DNA of 64,000 bases from Sialis fuliginosa. Taxonomy: Eukaryota > Arthropoda > Insecta > Megaloptera > Sialidae. Each line of letters starts with the position of its first letter. Positions within the stretch are counted from its first letter, which is position 1. The stretch spans positions 18,078,761 through 18,142,760 of the forward strand of contig OY540818.1 in assembly GCA_961205875.1 (NCBI GenBank). Reading direction: 5' to 3'. Below are positions 33,521 through 44,670 of this stretch, one piece after another. The notes beneath the pieces are model-generated. The model was not told the DNA's origin. It was given only the letters and a program-made list of their open reading frames with translations, and searched no databases. The translations under genes and the position numbers were made by a program.

Positions 33521-34271
33521 TAGACTTGTTATTTGAAAATTGAGGCTTTCGCGGTTTTATATGATAACCTTTTTCTTATAAAAAAATTATAAAATTAACT
33601 TTTTTAGACAGCTATTTCATTTATATTATAACTCAAAGAATGAGTCAAGTTTTATAATATTTCTATAAAACTATTCTTCTATATTGGGTTTTTTGTGTTT
33701 TAGCAATAGTTAAGTAATATAAACTAGCGTTAAGAAAATACTTCTTTTTCATTAAAGAAATAAAATGCCCCTTAGAAAAAAATGCTCCTTAAAATGGCTA
33801 AATCAGTATTCATTTGGCAAGTTTTGTACTAAATGAGCAATTTCATGTATTGATGTTCTAATAAAATACAAGTTAATTGTCCATAGTTCAGGCAATCTAT
33901 TGGGGCGAAATCGAATTGATTAGTTAGTTATCGTTAGGTTAGGTCTATTCTAACACATCAACAGGTGATATTTGATAGTTGTGACGCAGGTAACGTCATA
34001 TTCTTCAGGTTTACCTTATTTTATTTGGGGGAGGGGTAATGGAACTCCCCTCACAAATTAAAAGTTACATATAAAATTAATGAAAATTCAATAATACAAT
34101 TATTTTATTTGGTAGGGGGGGGGGGGGGGGGTAATGGAACATCCACTGCACTAAAAAATAAATGTTAGGTTAGTTGTTATTGCTCAAATACAATATATTT
34201 AATGCTCAAAGTATATAAAATATTGCGCGCTTAAATACTACCCAATGAAAAATAGCTGATTTATTTGACAT
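33521..34271. other. stretch with repeat family H copy 2 and a G17 run
   Basis: 33700-33925 is the inverted partner of 9960-10170. A G17 run lies at 34115-34131 between two similar phrases (gggtaatggaac). No gene. Confidence 0.55.
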
Positions 34272-34558
34272 GTCCGGTATTATAAAGGAGCTAGCAAATT
34301 TGCTAGCTAACAAGCACTTTCAAATGAGGTATTAATTCTGTGATAATATCTATAGAATTAGCTATGAAATTTAGAGCAGTGATTCTTCAACGTATTGGCG
34401 ACTCTGACCGTACAAAATAATTTTCATAATATCGCCACTGTTTTAATACTGCGTGCTCGAAAATTGTCAAACATTTCATGAAACTAAAGGAGAACTGTCA
34501 TATAGGTTAGAAACCTCATTTTTTAGCAAATTTTGCTAGCTCCTTTATAATACCGGAC
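34272..34558. mobile_element. MITE family A, best-preserved copy
   Basis: gtccggtattataaaggagc and gctcctttataataccggac form near-perfect TIRs of about 30 bp with tagcaaat next to them. The interior shares ccgtacaaaataattttcat with copy 1 (8958-9215). No coding frame; superfamily not certain. Confidence 0.85.
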
Positions 34559-36337
34559 AATAGTAAAATAATTAAATAATTTGTAATTGTGGTTATGTAA
34601 TTAATCGTTATTACACGAGTGTATAACATCTGCATTTAGTGAGTACAAACTGTGTAGAGAAATACTATATAACTGTGCACTTATTACTACAAATATTATA
34701 TCTGTTTTAATACCCCATAAAACATGTTAATAGTTGGAAGGTTTATATATAACACATAACACTTGGAACGAGGTGGTTATGGTTACAAAATTGCAGAGTA
34801 AATTAAATTTCTTTAACGATCTTATAATAAATAATATAAAATTAACGAGTGTATATACTCGTAATATCTATTTACTGAATTACTACTTGTTACTATAGTG
34901 TTGGTATATGGGCAAATCCACAGAACGTGACCGCATTAGCTTTAAATTAAAATACTCAAATGCTTCTTCAAAATGGAGCATTGAACGCACACTCTTCTAT
35001 GTCGTCTCAAAATCTTCGTAACAAAGAGAAGAATAATTGGTCTCAATTTCAGGAATGTGCTTCGGATGTTCCAAAAGTTACAGCAAATAAACCAAATAAA
35101 AAACGCTGAAATTGCCGTTCGCTGGATAAAACAATCGCGCATATGAAATGTAAGAGGTGTGCGCCTTTGAAACTCCGGGAAAAGGTTCATTGTACCAAAA
35201 AACTTATCCAGTAAAAATTTCAGATTCATTGGTTTGAATCTGAGAAAATTGCGGTGGTATGAATTTTTCTTTTTTTAAAAGTTCCATTCTGAAAACGTGA
35301 AAATAACCGATTTTTCAATGCAAATTGTGCTGCAGTTTTTATATGAATCAAGCAATCGACTTGTAACTCCATGTTTACATCCACAATAAAGTATACTTTG
35401 AGTTCGTGTACTTATGGGTGGGTAATATACATTTCCACACGCGCACTATTGCCGTTCCCCCAAAGCGGCCACGTTCTGTGGATTTGCCCATATATTAGGC
35501 CAGTGCCGGCCTTAATGAATCTGCCCCCCCCCCTAAAGCCGGTACTTTATTAGACCATAAGAACTAATTTTTTCGGGTGTTGTTCACGTTATCGTATTTA
35601 AAAAAAATCAAAATATGAATATATTCCTGCACGAAATCTTGCAAATAAAAAATTATATTGACTTTGTTGAGGTGCCAGTCGAAGCGTCCTGACGTTAATA
35701 TGATCTGAAAGAAATTTAATCAAATTCGGTTCAGCCGTTTTTTTTTGTTAGAACAAAACGACTGCAAAAAGTAAATATCAGAATTTATTGAAAAACTATA
35801 AAAGCTGAACTTTGGCATAATTATATAGTAAATGGTGGATTTGAGTTATAGAAAAAAGCTTTTTGAGGGGCTTAAATGGGTTACCGTATTTTTTATACGA
35901 ATTTGAAATCGAAACCAAGAAAAAAAATTTAACGATATGTCAAAATTTTAATAATAATTCCGTATTAAAATGATTGATTCTTTTGATCACATTGACAATG
36001 ATTAAGAATCCCAGCACCGATGTTACCAACGACATATGGTTTTCAGTTTTTGAATCGTATTGCACCTCATGAATATGGGGTTTGATTTAGTCCCTGCCCC
36101 CAATTTAACTTGTACCGTTTGGTTTGTATAAAAATTTAGTATGACCTAAAAGTTTATTAGTGATATAATGTATGTATCTATGAATATTTTTAATGTTCGG
36201 GGCCAAGAATGAATAGTTACACTCCTGTTTAAAAAAATGACAAGTATATTCCAAACCTGTTTCCATCTCTTTCTTTTGACACGTCTTTGGTTTCGAATCA
36301 GATGCGTGGTCCATGCTCTATGTCTATGATCATAAGA
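34559..36337. other. unassigned intergenic stretch
   Basis: A 95-codon minus frame (34942-35229) has no recognisable domain. At 35498-35550 a cagtgccggcctta end and a C11 run suggest a decayed hAT-like remnant. 36246-36325 matches the inverted purine-rich MITE segment of 18832-18890. No gene supported. Confidence 0.45.
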
Positions 36338-36345
36338 GTCATAAC

Positions 36346-37427
36346 TAGAGATTGGAAAAATAGTTGTTATTTTCAATGAAATAGTTACTAGTTGAATTTT
36401 TTTCGGAAAATAGTTGATAACTAGTTTTTTTACGATTTAATAATAATTAGTGCAAACGAAGCAGTAAAAAGTGTCGCAAATAGTTTAAAAATAGTTGGAA
36501 AGGTAGTTGCAAATAGTTGATTTCAAATTGTGTTCAATCAAACCAGTTTTCTGAAAACGGTGGAGATATTAAATAAAAATTACAATAAATGCATTTTTAC
36601 GCAATAGTTGAAAAACTATTTTTACTTCCATGTTCTGAAAGAAATGGAAGTATTGTAATACCATCGAAAAATCGTGTCCGAGAAAATGACAAATTCTGAT
36701 TGTACTAACTTTAAAACGTAAAGAAAAGTTAATTTCCGCATGGCGGCTGTGCGTGTGTCTGTGTGTCTGTGTGTCCGTGTGTCTGTGTGTCAGGATGTAG
36801 ATTTTTTTTTCGTTCACGAAAACTACTGTAAAAATGTACCGATCTGAATTATTTTTATGGAAAATGTTTGTCTCAGTGAGTACTCCATACCTATTGATTT
36901 TGGTGCTAACCAGATTAGAGGTTTTGGAAATATTTGAAATTTTGTAACTTTTTTCGTCTAAAAAGCGAACATTGCGAGTATTATCTCACTAATTTTGATA
37001 AGACTTGGTACATTTGTAGTTCAATTGAACCTAAGGGACATTTATTATATGTACGTGCCTAAACAGCCATTGAAGGGGTGAAAAACACCCTCAAAATTTG
37101 AATTTTAAATACTAATTAATATGTCATTAATTCATGTTGCCTTGGAAACAAATGTAACTAAATTCAGATTGTCAAATTAGTTGTTCTACGAATGTGTATT
37201 ATGTTTTGGAAATTAGGAAATTAGATTATATTTATATAAAAATGGCAATAACAGCTGTAACCGTCGTAAGTATATATGTTTTTTATGTATTGCGAAATTT
37301 ATATTCATAGTAGTAGGTTATATAAATAAAATATTTTTTTAAAAATTCATATTTCAAAATTATTTAAAAAGATAGAAAGAACATGGAAGTCATGTATGGT
37401 TCTCCATACCGATATTTCCAATCTCTA
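36346..37427 (+). mobile_element. 1082-bp hAT element with perfect 8-bp target duplication
   Basis: Termini tagagattggaaa and tttccaatctcta. GTCATAAC is duplicated exactly (36338-36345 and 37428-37435). The left part is dense in aatagttg/actagtt motifs, the likely subterminal sites. The right part contains accatcgaaaaatcgtgtcc and tggttctccatacc. Copies: 57990-58725 (left-truncated) and 16645-17110 (inverted, both ends lost). The 82-codon minus frame with His/Thr repeats comes from a gtgtctgtgtgtc microsatellite. Confidence 0.92.
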
Positions 37428-37437
37428 GTCATAACTA

Positions 37438-37505
37438 ATCTAACTGCGTGGTGTTGTTTTCACTAATCTAAATTCCACGCGAACGAAGTCACGGGTAACA
37501 GCTAG
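37438..37505 (-). mobile_element. retroposon head fragment
   Basis: ccacgcgaacgaagtcacgg followed by gtaacagctag is the inverted head of the SINE/RTE-type family seen at 20906-21417. Only the head survives. Confidence 0.55.
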
Positions 37506-37852
37506 GTTATAAATAAATATATTTGTATATACGCGAAAATATAAACCTGATTCGAGTAACATTGAAACATAAAGAACAAATACATAAATCCAGAGGTAAG
37601 AGTAATGTATACAATAATAATTGGTACAAATGAAGTACTGCGGCGAGTGAAGCGAACACAAATACTGGTAGATCGGTATCGGCGAGACAGGGACCACTGT
37701 TATCGGCACTTGTAATCTTTCTAGTTGTCACTCTACACTTGTCATGCGGCTCTATGATGATCCACGAGAAATTAAACACCACCGGGCCTTTTGTACGCGG
37801 TTACAGCTAATGCTGTTCCTCTATATATACAACTTTAGAACAGTGGTACTTA

Positions 37853-39138
37853 ATATGTTATGTCAAATTACTTTTGTGAGAATAATTAATTAATTTTTGG
37901 TAATTTTGTGAAGTTTAATTTTGCAGTAAACCCGGTGTTACCCGGGTTAATATCTACAAATTATACATCAAAAGCTTCGCCGTGAAACACTCTATCCATT
38001 AGTGAAAACCGGAAAAAATCCGTTCGTTAGTTGAGTCTATATAAGCTATGTTATGTCTAAATTACTTTTGTGGGAATAATTAATTAATTTTGGTAATTTT
38101 GTAGACCCGGTGTTACCCGGGTTAATATCCACAAATTATACACCAAAAGCTTCGCCGTGAAACACTCTATCCATTAGTGAAAACCGGAAAAAAATCCGTT
38201 CATTAGTTGAGTCTATATAAGCTATGTTATGTCTAAATTACTTTTGTGGGAATAATTAATTAATTTTGGTAATTTTGTAGACCCGGTGTTACCCGGGTTA
38301 ATATCCACAAATTATACATCAAAAGCTTCGCCGTGAAACACTCTATCCATTAGTGAAAACCGGAAAAAAATCCGTTCATTAGTTGAGTCTATATAAGCTA
38401 TGTTATGTCAGGTAATTTACCAAATTACTTTTGTGAGAATAATTAATATATTTTGGTAATTTTGTAGACCCAGTGTTACCCGGGTTAATATTCACAAATT
38501 ATACATCAAAAGCTTCGCCGTGAAACACTCTATCCATTAGTGAAAACCGGAAAAAAATCCGTTCATTAGTTGAGTCTATATAAGCTATGTTATGCCAGGG
38601 AATTTGTCAAATTACTTTTGTGGGAATAATTAATTAATTTTGGTAATTTCGTAGACCCGGTGTTACCCGGGTTAATATTCACAAATTATACACCAAAAGC
38701 TTCGCCGTGAAACACTCTATCCATTAGTGAAAACCGGAAAAAAATCCGTTCATTAGTTGAGTCTATATAAGCTATGTTATGTCAGGTAATTTACCAAATT
38801 ACTTTTGTGAGAATAATTAATATATTTTGGTAATTTTGTAGACCCAGTGTTACCCGGGTTAATATTCACAAATTATACATCAAAAGCTTCGCCGTGAAAC
38901 ACTCTATCCATTAGTGAAAACCGGAAAAAAATCCGTTCATTAGTTGAGTCTATATAAGCTATGTTATGCCAGGGAATTTGTCAAATTACTTTTGTGGGAA
39001 TAATTAATTAATTTTGGTAATTTCGTAGACCCGGTGTTACCCGGGTTAATATTCACAAATTATACATCAAAACCTTCGCCGTGAAACACTCTATCCATTA
39101 GTGAAAACCGGAAAAAAATCCGTTCATTAGTTGAGTCT
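37853..39138 (+). repeat. tandem array, 7 units of 175-187 bp, with dimeric higher-order structure
   Basis: The phrase ccc(g/a)gtgttacccgggtt recurs at 37931, 38106, 38282, 38469, 38656, 38843 and 39030, giving periods 175, 176 and then 187 four times. Each unit has aaaagcttcgccgtgaaaca, actctatccattagtgaaaa and ttagttgagtctatataagc. Units 4 and 6 share one set of variants (cccag, attaatatattttgg) and units 5 and 7 another (ttttggtaatttcgtag), so the last four form two copies of a 374-bp dimer. The array ends in a retroposon-like tail near 39170 (tatatatggat). Confidence 0.92.
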
Positions 39139-40194
39139 AAAAGCTTCATACAAACGAACATTCGTTTTTATATATGGATTTGATAGTATTTACAAATTTT
39201 GAAGCTTCCGTGGTGCTCTGATTAATTTATGGATCTTGGCTTCTGGGTGTGAGTCGCGTCAATTTAGTCGTATTATCGCAGTATAGCACAACTTTTCGAA
39301 AAAGGCATTATACATTTCGTAACCTATAGAAAAAATTCTATAGACTCCAAGTTTAACATTTTGGGGACTTAACATTATATAATTAAGGAACTTCGAGGAG
39401 GGGGTAAAATTTCAAAATTAGTTTGTAATTTATATGTTTAAAACACATATTCACCCTAACGTTAAGTGAATTTACTGACTTTAACCAGAGGTTATTTTAA
39501 GAAAATTGACATTTTTTTGCTTACACTTTTTGTACTTATATTTTTTTACTACTTGCAATTTTTCAACTACACAAATTAGCATTTACAACTGCAGTTTTTG
39601 TTTTTGTAAATTGCAGAAACAAGCTACAACTACACAAGTAAATAACACTTGACTTTAACTAAATTATTAAAATTTAGTCCTTGATTTATAGTAAGAATTT
39701 TTAGCAATAGTGTAAATATTTAAGTATTAGTTTGTAATTTATATGTTTAAGACTTGTCTTTCACCCAGACGTTAAATAAATTTACTGACTGTAACTTCAA
39801 ATCTAAATAGACCGGATGCATTATTAAAATTTAATTATAATTTAATACTGTTAATCTAGAGCACTCTGATAAAGAAAATAATTTACGAGCAGAATTGTTA
39901 TTTAAAGATATATAATTAACAATTATAATTAAGTAAAAACATCGTAATTAATCTACGCAAACTTTAAAGAATTAATTAATTAATAAGAATTTATAACAAT
40001 ATAAAAAGAAGCGACTGAAGGAAAAAATATATACCTACGTGTTTCCCACATTTTATATAAAATATTATTTATACAAAATACAAACAATTCTCATATTTAT
40101 AATAAAAAGTAATTAATGAGTAATGTTTGTACCTATGTAGGTAATATTGCCGTTTTTTCTTATTAATTATAACTGCACTCATTCAATTATTATT
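39139..40194. other. AT-rich stretch with a diverged direct repeat
   Basis: 39415-39485 (attagtttgtaatttatatg, then atttactgactttaac) recurs at 39725-39795. Otherwise AT-rich; no gene. Confidence 0.5.
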
Positions 40195-41300
40195 AATTTT
40201 TTTATCCTTGTCATACGCATAACTCATGAACCACTGAACCGATATTATTGAAACTTGGTCGGATGGTTGGGTCTGGCTTGAGGACGGTCCCATTTCAAAA
40301 TCATCAAAATCGTGTGTAAGGGGGAGGGGTGACATCTCAAAATATTAATTTTTTCAAGATATCTCAAGAACGACACATGTTACGTGAAAATTTTATAGAA
40401 TATTTTTTGTAGATCATTAAATTTCCTATAATATGGGTCTACAACGTTTGTTGTAAAATATTCCCTTACAAAGATTTATCTCAATTTATTTTTAAAATTC
40501 GTGTTTTGTTTTTCTAAATTGATATTTGCTTGGATATATTAAATGTCATTTTGACAAATAAGTTGAATAATTAATATCTCAGCTTGGCGCGATCGAGCAG
40601 ACTCCAGTTTTTTTTTAAATATAGCTTACACCATTATCTTTAAGACTATCTAATGCCCGAAGACCTTCGAGACCGCCTTCGGCTATTATTAAGAAATTTA
40701 AATTGAAAATTTAACAAATAAGTTGAATAGTTAATATGTCAGCTTGGCGCGATCGAGGAGACTCCAGTTTTTTTTTTAAAATAGCTTACACCATTATCTT
40801 TAAGACTATCTAATGCCCGATGACCCTCGAAACCGCCTTCAGCTATTATTAAGAAATTAAAATTGATAAATTAACAAATAAGTTGAATAGTTAATATCTC
40901 AGCTTGGCGCGATCGAGGAAACTCCAGTTTTTTTTTAAAATATAGCTTACACCATTATCTTTAAGACTATATAATGCCCGAAGACCCTCGAAACCTCGAA
41001 AATTTTATAGAATATTTTTTGTAGAGCATTAAATTTCCTATAATATGGATCTACTACGTTTGTTGTAAAATATTCCCTTACAAAGATTTATCTCAATTTA
41101 TTTTTAAAATTCGTGTTTTGTTTTTTTAAATTGATTTTGTTTGGATATATTAAATGTCATTTTGACGTTTTAAATGTCATTTTGACATTTGCATAAATTT
41201 AGATTTAGATTGAAATTTCCAAAAAATTAAAAATTATGAAATATAATTAGCACGAGGAAGCACTGTGCATTTACTTGGCAGATGTTTTTTTTTTATATAT
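40195..41300. repeat. family E copy containing a 160-bp x3 tandem array
   Basis: 40195-40345 matches family E (gcataactcatgaaccactg, gtctggcttgaggacggtcc). Then agcttggcgcgatcgag recurs at 40581, 40741 and 40901, exactly 160 bp apart, with units carrying ttacaccattatctttaaga. The array is bracketed by a ~175 bp direct repeat (40385-40560 and 40998-41170; catt(a)aatttcctataatat). The gcacgaggaagcactgtgca segment at 41248-41300 closes the element. Partial array unit also at 52817-52850. Confidence 0.85.
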
Positions 41301-41611
41301 ATTTTTTTGCCTCATTGATAAAAAATATTATTATTAATACCTATCATTGTGTTTGACTAATCCATCATCATTGTAATAGCAAATATAATTCGTCACGTTA
41401 AATAATATAAATTATTATTACTAGAATTATAATTATACTTAACTATTATTGTACTTGTGCAACCACCATTTGGACTTAAAGACAGCGATAAGAAAATTAA
41501 TACGAAAAAATATATGAACATGTTCTCGATAAGGTAACGCGAGCGACGTGCCTTCAAGTGCTACAACGACAGGTGTGTGTGTGTGTGTGTGTCTGTGTGT
41601 CTGTCTGTAGT
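41301..41611. other. AT-rich stretch ending in a GT microsatellite
   Basis: No gene. A (gt)n/(ctgt)n tract occupies about 41571-41610, immediately before the next element. Confidence 0.6.
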
Positions 41612-42179
41612 CAGTAGTGGATTGAAGGTTTTGTCGCCCTTTAGGCTGCTTTATAACTTTAAGTAATTAAAGTATTTATTATATTAATTTTATTTTGTGG
41701 ATAAAAAAATTGCCTCATCTTTAGTAACATACTACTCTGTAACTATACAACTCACAAACTTCAAATTAGTCTTAAAGTGTGTGTTGTATAGTCTACTTTT
41801 ACGTATTCAAATTTCAAAATATTTCGAATGATTGTTTAGTAGATACAGCCTTTTAAACCGAGAATCAAAATTTTCAAAATGTTATTGCAGCTATAGTTCA
41901 AATACTGGTAACAAGGAGTCGGTTAGTAGGGGGGGGGGGGCATAATAGTTTCGGAAATATAAGCTTTAAAACTTCATTCGTGCTTCCGTGGTTTCGGACC
42001 CCCGAATGCCCTAATAAAACTACCCTCCGTGGTAAAAACTGAATATCTATCAGTTTATTCGTTTTTGAGATTTCCATATTTAAATTTCAGGAAAATTCGC
42101 GGATAAATATTAGTTTCCAGGCGAAGTACATTGTTAAAAAAATTGAAGGCCCCCCTGGGCTCTGGTAGATCCGGTACTG
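41612..42179. mobile_element. hAT-like element, 568 bp
   Basis: Ends cagtagtggat and atccggtactg are imperfect inverted repeats. There is a G10 run near 41930 and gggcccc-rich sequence by the right end (aaggcccccctgggctctgg). No 8-bp duplication is visible, so the boundaries are tentative. Confidence 0.5.
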
Positions 42180-42828
42180 AATACTTGTGTCTGTTAGTCG
42201 CATAGACTCCTGAACTGATATTGTTTCAGTTGAAATCTCTAGTGCGTAGTTAATATGTTTGTCGCGCGAAAGGTTTAATGAGTATGCGTATTGTCCCGGG
42301 GGCCGGCCGGTGTTGTGAGACGCAGGAAGAGGTCGACCTTACCGGGATGAAGGATAACTCGTCTTTGACATACTCTTGTCATACTGACGGACAGGGATTA
42401 CAAAAAAAAATTTTACGTAAAAAATATTAAATGTCATTTTAACGTTTTGAATCCCATTCTGACGTTTTCATAGCTGAAAAAAACTTTACATAAACAAAAC
42501 TGCTTATATTATTAAGGTGAATTTCCGGCAGAATATTCTTTTATCCGTGTATTGCAATTTTTCGAAATTAAAGGGGTAAAAAAAATTGTTCTCTACTAAC
42601 AGTAAAAATGGTATTAAATGTTATAAATTATTTAAATGTTCAAAAAAAAGAATACAATGCGGCTTGGTTTAAAATTGCAAGAAAATCTGATTGGCCGTTC
42701 TCACAAAGAAAATTTTTATTAAAAAAATGTTTTCTTAGTTTTAAGTGTTGTGTTAGAAAATATTTTATTAAATATACTTGTCGTATGCGGTCTACGGTGA
42801 TTATTTAACAAGATAATCAAAATATATA
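42180..42828. other. unassigned stretch with a GC-rich patch
   Basis: 42280-42360 is GC-rich (gtcccgggggccggccgg). The 66-codon frame 42608-42808 (Lys/Cys-rich) has no recognisable motif and no supporting splice or promoter signal. Confidence 0.35.
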
Positions 42829-43297
42829 AGGTGCAGTGGGGTAAGTGCAGACCGGTTTTTGCATTGTTGGACTTTGAACCCATATATTTTCAATCTGTTA
42901 TATAAATACTTAATATTTTCAGTATCAAATGATTGTGCAGTTATTACTGACTAGCTTAAATTGAATAGGACGCCAATTTTTCTTGTATATTTGCATTATG
43001 CTAGGAAATTGTAAAAAATGTCAACTACAGTGCACTTGCCCCATTTTCGGGGCAAGTGCATTACCGGTAGTTAAAAACGCTTTGAAGCATTATTATTTCA
43101 TATGCTAGAATTGTGAATACGCCTAGTATAAAATGCTTTTCACCGCATCAAGATACGTTGTTTAGTTTTGGAGTAGTGAAATTTTTAAACAAGTTGGTAT
43201 TAACTTTTAGTATTAGCTATTACAATTTCACTCGTATTATAATAAAAAGAACCTGTTAATGCACTTGCCCCGTTTCTGCACTTACCCCGCTGCACCT
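42829..43297. mobile_element. 469-bp TA-target MITE (aggtgcagtggggtaagtgc ends)
   Basis: The left end aggtgcagtggggtaagtgc is mirrored by gcacttaccccgctgcacct. TA flanks both sides (42827-42828, 43298-43299). The interior has a second inverted pair, gtgcacttgcccc / ggggcaagtgca near 43030-43075. Its terminal GTGGGGTAA core resembles family C. Confidence 0.85.
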
Positions 43298-44015
43298 TAC
43301 TAGTAAAATTTGTATTGTTTTAAATATTTAATATAAGTTTGTCCATCCTTGCGTGCGTGAGAGTTGCAAGGATGAAGGACAAGTCGTTTGACAGGCTGGC
43401 AGATGCAACAATGCAAAATCATTGCGCTTATTGTTTATTGTCGAGGACGCTTCAAAACAACACCGCGTAAGATTCTTGCATCGGGCCGGCTTTACGTCTC
43501 ACTGCATGTATGTATTGGTACAGTACAGCTTCTATAATGTGTAGTTTCTATAATAGGAGTCCGCGAGAATATATTCTATATACGTTGTTTTTTTCCCCGG
43601 TGTATGATTAAGACTTCGCAGCTATAAGACCAACGCCCCGACGAGAGCTTAGCATTTAACTAAATATGATTTTTTCGGGATACAAAGTAGCCTATGTTTT
43701 TTCTCAGGATGCAAGCTATCTCCCAGCCAAATTTCATCAAGATCGGTTAAATACATAATATATAAGTAAAGTATTGTTAAACCGATTTTTTTCGAAATCC
43801 GGATTTTGATGGAATCATCCATTTTGATCTTCCCTGAATCCATTATGACTATTTTCGTCATGATGTCTGTCTGTCGGTATGTAAGTGCTGTACATAGTAG
43901 AGAATAATATTATCTATACTTTATGTGACATTCATTTTATATTAATTTGTCAGAAATGTGTATTAATAAATTAAGAATCACGTATACTTTTCACTGTCAG
44001 GATATAAGAAAGTCC
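43298..44015. other. stretch with a retroposon fragment
   Basis: 43671-43749 is a retroposon fragment (gtagcctatgttttttctca, ccaaatttcatcaagatcgg). 43440-43500 is somewhat GC-rich. 43970-44020 belongs to a dispersed segment (aagaatcacgtatacttttc) also at 14095-14160 and 48066-48090. Confidence 0.55.
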
Positions 44016-44023
44016 CGTGGGTA

Positions 44024-44402
44024 CAGTGGCGTAGATAGCTTTTTGCGATGGGGGGCGATATGACCAGGATCCGGGGCAAGTGGTGGCTGAGAGGTCTCTA
44101 AAATATGCGAAATAAAAAAAATTATTAATGTAATTTTAAATAGAATGACCTTTTCTTTTTGATCATATAAACTGTATTTAGTCTATTTCTTATTACTAAA
44201 AAAAGGTCATTTGAAATTTTAAAATAACTGAAGACCTTTTTTTTTTGTTTTACTTTTCATTTACCAAATTTTTCCTATTTACTTCTACTATTTTGTTCAT
44301 ACTTAAGAAGTTTAAAAAAATGTCTTTGAATTTTCTCATGAAGTAAAATCATGGGGAGTGATTGATCATCTTAATCCCCCCCCCCCCCCATCTACGCCAC
44401 TG
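44024..44402. mobile_element. hAT MITE, 379 bp, 7/8 target duplication
   Basis: Termini cagtggcgtagat and atctacgccactg are perfect inverted repeats. Flanks CGTGGGTA (44016-44023) and TGTGGGTA (44403-44410) differ at one base. A C14 run (44376-44389) abuts the right TIR. No coding frame. It interrupts an older dispersed repeat. Confidence 0.88.
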
Positions 44403-44589
44403 TGTGGGTACCAAGGCAGATATTTTTTAATAAAAAATGAATTAGTGTTATTTAAGAATGATACAAAAATATGAATAAATGTATGTTTTGTTCACCCCTA
44501 CAAAAATGCGGCAATCGTTCACTGTTATGTAAATAAATTTGAATTTTTAAATAAAATATCATGTTACTAATTGGATTGAATAGAAATTA

Positions 44590-44670
44590 AAACAAGTGAC
44601 CCAATGGTTCACAGGGAATAGGTATTGGTTACAATTGACAACGGCCGAGTTCGAATCCCGTTACACCGTT
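44590..44670 (+). repeat. tRNA-like sequence, possible SINE head
   Basis: tgacccaatgg (44597-44607) resembles an A box and gttcgaatccc (44649-44659) is a perfect B box of an RNA polymerase III promoter. The arms between do not fold into a good cloverleaf, so this is not called a functional tRNA. A tRNA-derived SINE head or tRNA pseudogene fits better. Confidence 0.4.

Noticed and set aside
36569..36817. 82-codon minus-strand frame with His/Thr repeats (also 57861-58133)
   Set aside because: Encoded by a gtgtctgtgtgtc microsatellite inside a hAT family element; present only as part of that repeat.
37853..39138. CRISPR-like array
   Set aside because: Units of 175-187 bp are contiguous tandem repeats without unique spacers, in an evidently eukaryotic genome. 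The same applies to 49041-49880 and 40581-41000.
41612..42179. Firm hAT call with target duplication
   Set aside because: The terminal repeats are weak and the 8-bp flanks (tctgtagt / aatacttg) do not match, so it is kept only as a hAT-like candidate.
44590..44670. Functional tRNA gene
   Set aside because: B box is perfect but acceptor, D and T stems do not pair.
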